Shown here: positions 58,067 to 64,000 of the stretch, in pieces
Numbering within the stretch: the first letter of the stretch is position 1
Layout: the number at the start of each line of letters is the position of its first letter
Assembly: GCA_023653785.1 (NCBI GenBank)
Contig: JAMKCH010035865.1
Location: 1-64,000 of the forward strand
DNA: 64,000 bases
Source of the DNA: Ophioderma brevispina
Taxonomy: Eukaryota; Echinodermata; Ophiuroidea; Amphilepidida; Ophiodermatidae
Direction: 5' to 3'
Notes under the pieces: model-generated
The model's input: the letters and a program-made list of their open reading frames with translations, nothing else
Databases searched by the model: none
Told to the model about the DNA's origin: nothing
Position numbers and translations under genes: made by a program

Positions 58067-59392
58067 TAATTTTGGAGGGTGTGCAAAATTTGTTACAGTG
58101 CCATTTTTGAAACTCAATATGCTGCTACCATGTCCAAAATCAATAATATCCCTTAAGTTAAGTTCCTATAGAGACAAATATTTCTCGGTACTTGCGATGT
58201 TTAAAAAAGCACGAGAAAGTGTTAGTCAGTAATTTTACTCATTATATTGCCACAAAAAAAAACCAATATGCTGCTTCAAAAGTCAAATAGGCTCTCGGAA
58301 TCATTAAAATGATTTTAACACCATCCGTTACCTATTTATGCTACTTGAATACATGCTGAACACCTAAAATTTGTTCTGCCGGTGTTCAAAATCTGTTACA
58401 CTTGATCACACTCTGAAGTGTTACTTTAACACCTTCTAGAATGCATATCCAACTCATCCGGACACGTCAGGTGTTTCTGCCCATTTTGCAGTTTAAGGCT
58501 TATTCCAGTGTCCTATATGCAACATGCTTTATGCTTTACACTTTGAGATACATGTATTTGATCACTATCAACCCTTATTTGGCCTTTCTCTGTAATGGAC
58601 CTTTTCAAAATTCAAGATGCAGCCAATACAGCCGCCTTTAAAAATAGTAAAACTACATCGTATGGGTTATTATATGTAGTTACATCACTAATTATTATTA
58701 TAAGGTGTAAATTAAGGTATGGGATACGTATTTGACCATTTGGCATCATTACTTATCTAGAATTTCTGTTCTTTACATGCAAAAATTTTAAGATGGGGGC
58801 CATTTGGCTGCCTTTTTACCTCCTTAAAACTAATAAATTACGATAGATCTGTTTTGTATTTGTTTAAAACACACCAACATGATTAGTAATTTAAATTACG
58901 TATAGATGTAGGTCTTTTTGATCATTAATAACTCGTAACTGGTATAAGTTGTTTTTGACAACATACTTAAAATTCAAAATGACGGCAGTTATAGTTATAC
59001 TATATGACATTCGAGGTTTTAAGATCTAAGGCAGCCATATTAGCTTCCCTCCTTGATTGGTACACTTGTTAACACACTTGAATGTCAGATATGAGTTCCT
59101 ACTGTGTAATAGATCGCAGAATTAATGCCTCGATCACAAATACTTGATGAGGTTATGGTCAGTGAATGAGTTCAGGGCATATTGGGGTTTTAGGGTGGCC
59201 ATCTTGGGATTTGATGGTAATGTTGTGATCAATTCACGTCAATAACCGGTCCAAAAGATTGCTCGTGCTTTAAAACCTCGATCAGTGCAACAATTTGGTC
59301 ATTTGAATGAATTTGAAGTGATGCGGCCATATTGGATTTCTAGAAAATTGCACTGCACGAAATTTTGCACACCTCCATAAATATTAGCTTAG
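58067..59392. mobile_element. About 1.3-kb TIR element with GGCCATATTGG-type internal repeats
   Basis: It starts TTTTGGAGGGTGTGCAAAAT...CAGTGC and ends with the inverse GCACTGCACGAAATTTTGCACACCTCCA. Inside, variants of AAGATGGCGGCCATATTGG recur (58618, 58793, 58978, 59028, 59195, 59325), along with GTTACA(C/G)TTG and GTGTGCAAAA echoes near 58385. There is no transposase. It abuts the 3' end of the LINE at 52740-58066. Confidence 0.55.
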
Positions 59393-59592
59393 TCATCATT
59401 GACACAAATCGATCGATAGAACAAGTCTGTACTCCCGTTCCACCCTGTTGCCCACAATTCCTCCTGACATACAAAGATTTTGTAAATTAAATTTAATTCA
59501 CTGTCCACCCACTGAGACGGCTAAGTGTGATGTTCCCTTGGTGTTCTACCGACGAACCAATCCAGTCCTAACCAACTAGATCCGACCAGATC
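59393..59592. other. Unassigned spacer
   Basis: Short region without recognisable features. Confidence 0.25.
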
Positions 59593-60385
59593 CATATAGT
59601 AGAAACCAACGATGACGTCACTATGACGGCATAAGGTATAAAGTGAAAAATACTGCTATAGGAGAAACCTGATATTTTTGCAATTTTACTGCGCAAACAT
59701 AATCTTTTTAACACTTAAACATTTTCCATCATGTAGAGACCATTATGACGTCATTCTGAAACATGTTTAGTATTTGGATCAAGGAAAGGGAGGACCTCTA
59801 TTATTGCAACTCAAATTCAAGTGTCTGTGCTATTACTGTGTCTTAAACTAGCGTGTTTGGTAATTCCCTCCTAAGGGGGGGGGGGGGGACAGTGCTTACA
59901 ATTTTCTTTTTGACATTGGAGGGGATGTGTGTTGATGAAAATTTATGGATGAAATGGGGTTGGCTGAAAAATCCATTACGAGCACCTTCTGCGCTAAAAA
60001 TTTTGGCCATTTAGAAGCTAAATCATTAAATATCATTGTGATTTGCAAAGCGCGCGGAATTTAACATTTTTAAACTATTAGGGTAAAATAGAGGTTGATG
60101 GGTATCAACATTGTGGTAGGATCGTAATTTGACCATCCCCCTCATCAAATATTGGGGGGTTCTCACCCCATCCCCCCGGGATTACGCCTATGGGGGGGGG
60201 TCTGGGCCCCCACCCTTACCTTTACTTTCACTATGACCCGTATCACAATATTTTTTAATGGTGGGGAAACGGAACATAAAAGTCAATTGGTAATTACATT
60301 AACTCATTTGACACCGGGTTTTGGTTGGGCGAAAAGAATAAAGAGAGCGGTAACACCCCCCCCCTTCGGAAGACTAGGGTTTAAT
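59593..60385. repeat. Dispersed repeat related to 48285-49082 and 63495-63775
   Basis: CATGTAGAGACCATTATGAC, a G-run of 13 (59876), AAAATTTATGGATGAAATGG, GCTAAAAATTTTGGCC and ATTTAGAAGCTA match 63508-63775 in order. The last part (60240-60385) matches the right end of 48285-49082, ending CCTTCGGAAGACTAGGG. Confidence 0.6.
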
Positions 60386-60734
60386 TATTAATTTAACATT
60401 TAATTAGGTATAAGTATGACTTATCACATTCATATTTTCAAGAAACTTACATTGGAATCAGTTCGACATTGGTAATCGGCTAGCAAACCTCCACAGGGTA
60501 AAACACATTCACATAACCGGGAGGTTAAAAATTACAATTTTGGGGGTTTTCGATGTACAAAATTACACGTGTTGGGCGCGATTGGGCACCCGTTCAGAAG
60601 TTATAGAACATTGTTACAAGGTCCATTGAACTTTCATACCACCCGTTTCCTCAGAGTCGGAAGGATCGGAACATTTGTATATATGATTTTCACAAGATTT
60701 TTAACAATTACGGGTCCAAATCACCCAAAATGCA
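60386..60734. other. Extra segment absent from the 63.5-kb copy
   Basis: Unassigned sequence between two blocks that are directly adjacent at 63775/63776. Confidence 0.35.
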
Positions 60735-60992
60735 AGGTTTTATTTTCTACAGTGTACTCCACAAAGGATCCGGATTTTTAATGTAGTTTCGGTATTTTCT
60801 GAAAAATATCTCCCCTCTATTTGGTGTCACAACTGCCAAAAAAAGATGGAATTGAATGTACTATGCACTTTCCAAAACCCCCCTACAGTCAGGGTCACAA
60901 CATCCGGTCAAATTACAAGTTTTTTTGGACAGCTGGTTTCCACATTGTCAACTGCACTCGACCGCGGCAAAGAGATAGAGATCACAAACTTC
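60735..60992. repeat. Dispersed repeat, copy 1 (partner at 63776-64000)
   Basis: TCCACAAAGGA, TTGAATGTACTATGCACTTTCC, CAGTCAGGGTCACAACATCC, GGTCAAATTACAA and CGACCGCGGCAAAGAGATA are shared in order with 63780-64000. Confidence 0.65.
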
Positions 60993-61414
60993 TCGGTGTA
61001 TGCACATGCAATACACATCGAGTGCCTATCTTTTGTCGAGATGAATGGTATCGACATTAAGTAATTGATGGTTTTAGCGTTTTTCTTCCTTCTCCTATTA
61101 GTCCATGGTGTCATTAATATATTCACACCAGTCATGGTCCACGGTAGTGTCATATAGATAATTGTTGTGCATACGTTGTCAAATGAGCATTTTGATTACT
61201 GATTATATTTTGAACGCCTTGACTCTAAACCGGAGATGAAAAGAGGGGTCTACCTGGCTTTTTAACTTCGATATTTTCACTAGGACTTAAATTAGGGTAT
61301 CGACATTTTGTCATTTGAGCAGATTTCAGATTTAACTTAATTTGATTTTTGAATTTTATGTCACAGAAGCGATAAGATCAAGTTTTTATTCAAAAGACCA
61401 CAATAGTTTTCAAA
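60993..61414. other. Unassigned DNA
   Basis: Nothing recognisable. Confidence 0.3.
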
Positions 61415-62295
61415 CTTGGACAGTTTTTAAACCCACTTTTGACTGCCAATCTGAACATTAAATTGGGTTTTGGGGTCTTCAGACCTGAACGTTGACATTA
61501 ATTTACTCATGTTCCGAATTATGACATTTCGGGCATTACCATTATATTAAAACCTGTATTGAAGAGTGTCAAACTGTGTATATTATTCTGGTTGCCATGG
61601 TAATCCCCGTATGACCTCTGTTTTATACGTTTTTTTATTGAAATTTAGCAAATAAAACCTCACCTTTTTTCCACTTTCAAGGTATTTGTGTAGCCAAATA
61701 CACTTGGGACAATTTTAAACCCACTTTGACTGGCACAAACTGAACAATTAAGGGGGTTTTTTGGGGTTTCAGACCTGAACGTTGACATTAATTTACTATG
61801 TTCCCGAATGATGACATATTCGTGTCATATACCATTTATTATATTAAGCCTGTATTGAGAAGTGTCAAAAATGTTATATTTTCTGGTTGCCATGGTAATC
61901 ACGTATGACCTCTGTTTTTTATATGTTTTCTATTGAAATTTAGCAAATCGCCTTTTTTCACTTTCAGGGCATTTTGTAGTAAGCCAAATACACTTGGAAT
62001 TTTAACCCACTTTTGACTGGCACAAACTGAACAATTAAGTGGGTTTGGGGTCTTCAGAACTGAACGTTGACATTAATTTACTCAATGTTCCCGAATGATG
62101 ACATATTCGTGTCATATACCATTTATTATATTAAGCCTGATTGAGACAGTGTCAAAAATGTGTAATTATTACTGGTGGCCTGTTAACCACGTATGACCTC
62201 TGTTTTAAATATGTTTTATATTGAAATTTAGCAAAATCACCTTTTTTCACGTTCATAGCATTTCTGTAGCCAAATACAATTGGCACAATCTAATG
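61415..62295. repeat. Tandem repeat, three units of about 288 bp
   Basis: AAACCCACTTTTGACTG at 61429, 61718 and 62005 marks equivalent points 289 and 287 bp apart. Each unit continues with GGGGTCTTCAGACCTGAACG, TTGACATTAATTTACTCA, TATATTAAGCCTGTATTGAG, CTGGTTGCCATGGTAATC and GAAATTTAGCAAA. Unit differences are mainly short indels. Confidence 0.8.
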
Positions 62296-62404
62296 GGGCC
62301 TATCATTGAAATCACTACATTTAACAGAAAATATGGATGCCCAAAATCTCTCGTTGCACCTATAATTTTGCAACACCTGATACCGAATGAACTGGCAACT
62401 CCCT

Positions 62405-62805
62405 AGATACACACACTGCCACCACTGATCATCTATACAATGGATGAAACCTGGCTTCGTATGGAAGCACTGAGGGCCATGTTGGCCGGTACCAAAACGA
62501 GTCCAAGCCGGTGGTTAAGAGCCGTCCATTTATAATACAAAATGTTCCCCTGAATTGGATAATCCGACATAACCAACTACAGAATCAAGCCAAGCCAGTG
62601 AGCTCATTGTATTTGGCGTATGGGATGGCATGTCTAGACAACTGCACCCGGGATACAACTTCTGTTAAACAGGTGTCTCTGGAATGGTATTGTGTTCGGT
62701 AGAGCAAGATCCCTCCCTTGCCTCCATTCATCTAATGTCCTCAATTACTGTTGTGTAGCCATCCATTGTATAGAGATCCAGTGCTGCCACACCATGGTAA
62801 TACAA
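62405..62805. repeat. About 400-bp inverted-repeat element
   Basis: CACTGCCACCACTGATC and TCTATACAATGGATG on the left have inverted partners CATCCATTGTATAGA and CAGTGCTGCCACACC on the right (62760-62795). There is no ORF of note inside. Confidence 0.5.
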
Positions 62806-63119
62806 TTAGTGAGTAAATGTGATGATCTTGTAGATATAAAACAACCAAACTGTGAGTAATATTAATCAATCGTACGTCATAATTATTATATTTCGCTAGT
62901 ATCATTTTACTATACAACAATCTCATCTAACACATTAACTAATTACCATCCTCGTTAAGATAAGAGTGCATAGTACTTACACTTTAAAAAGGTATTGTCC
63001 ATTTAAAGGTCCCAGGAAATGAGATGATAAACCTACTCCACAAATCTTTATGGGACATTCCATTCAATAACAGGGACAGAAAAAAGAATACACTCACCAG
63101 TGCCTCATTATGAAACTAT
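62806..63119. other. Unassigned AT-rich DNA
   Basis: Nothing recognisable. Confidence 0.3.
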
Positions 63120-63400
63120 TGATTTTCAGTCGTTGTCCATCAATGGCGTAAGAGGAAGGACCCCCAACACGACGAATTTCAAAGACCCTATCACGTTGCC
63201 GTCTTTGTTATTAATCCCCATTTACCGGCTTAAGATAGTGCGATAATCACCCTCTCACAGTAAGGGCTGACTGTCATTCGCTGGAATTTTCTTTATTGAA
63301 GCATCCATTCCTATAAATTGGTACCTACAGTATAGCTTATAATTTATTACCTTTACTCTGTCCATTTGGTATCAAAATATGTAGAAACTAACGCAGTGAC
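63120..63400 (+). repeat. Dispersed repeat, copy 2 (partner at 52141-52425)
   Basis: Same blocks in the same order and orientation as 52141-52425, with scattered indels. Confidence 0.65.
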
Positions 63401-63494
63401 GTACAAGGTAATAAAGTTTAAAAATTAATGTTTTTTGTTTTTTGTAATTGTGTATTTTGCCAAATTTACAGGCCAAAATTAATATTGTAACACC

Positions 63495-64000
63495 TTAAAC
63501 CTTTTCATCATGTAGAGACATTATGACGTCATTATGACAGTTAGTATGTTGGTACTCATTTGGTATCAAAAATATTGCAACTAAAATCAAATGTCTGTGA
63601 TATTCTGTGTGTACTGGGGTGTTGGTATTCCTCTTGAAATGGGGGGGGGGGGGCGCAGTGGCGTAAAATTCTTTTTTGAACATTGGGGGATGGGGTTGAT
63701 AAAAATTTATGGATGAAATGGGGTTTGCTGAAAAGATCCAGTACGCGCTAAAAATTTTGACCATTTAGAAGCTACAGTCTCTCCACAAAGGAATGACGGG
63801 ATGTGATGAGGGTTTTCGGTTTTTTCTGAACAAAATTATCTTCTCTTGGTGAAACAACTTGCAAAAAAAAGGAGGGGAAATTGAATGTACTGTGCACTTT
63901 CCAAAAACCCTGCAGTCAGGGGTCACAACATTCCGGTCAAATTACAAAGTTTGTGGCCAGCTTTTCCCGTAGTCACTGAATCGACCGCGGCAAAGAGATA
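63495..64000. repeat. Dispersed repeat running off the window
   Basis: Its two halves match 59750-60010 and 60735-60992 but are directly joined here. A G-run of 14 lies at 63640. The repeat continues past the window end. Confidence 0.6.

Overview
The window looks like intergenic or deep intronic DNA of a marine invertebrate animal, with deuterostomes (echinoderm or hemichordate) the best guess. It is AT-rich, has no long intact ORF, and carries decayed Tc1/mariner transposons, CR1/Jockey-like LINE remnants with a PHD-like N-terminus, tRNA-headed SINEs, and many fold-back (inverted-repeat) elements. An F-type (fucolectin) lectin exon relic also fits. The species cannot be fixed from sequence alone. 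Frequent single-base homopolymer differences between otherwise identical copies suggest either a noisy assembly or young repeats.

Layout. 0-12 kb: short repeats, a tRNA-headed SINE (1842-2312, minus), a 963-bp fold-back element (4902-5864), small palindromes and a degenerate 280-bp tandem array. 12-16.2 kb: two 24-bp minisatellite arrays facing each other as an inverted pair (12.01 and 14.85 kb), then an 837-bp palindromic element (15376-16212). 16.2-20 kb: G-runs, a degenerate minisatellite, the F-type lectin exon (18325-18544, minus) and a small cysteine-motif ORF relic. 20.07-24.79 kb: a nearly perfect head-to-tail duplication of a 2,359-bp unit. Each unit contains a fold-back element and a hammerhead-ribozyme-like core. 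25-35 kb: fold-backs, hairpins, a 157-bp tandem array and a LINE C-terminal fragment. 36.5-51.6 kb: a patchwork of one long dispersed repeat, here called family X. One copy is split by a 1,323-bp mariner-type element with TA target duplications. 52.7-58.07 kb: a decayed LINE whose reverse-transcriptase gene is split by a second TA-flanked mariner-type element (55471-57577), which itself carries a fragment of another LINE. 58-64 kb: a TIR element, dispersed repeats, a 288-bp triple tandem repeat and a final partial repeat.

Nothing here reads as an operon or a working gene set. The recognizable protein-coding sequence is of mobile-element origin and broken, apart from the lectin exon and one speculative exon at 27.6 kb. 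The window mainly records the order of transposon insertions. Its most unusual parts are the young 2.36-kb duplication with a ribozyme-like core, the fold-back families sharing a TTGTACAGGGGTCAA signature, and the inverted pair of minisatellite arms.
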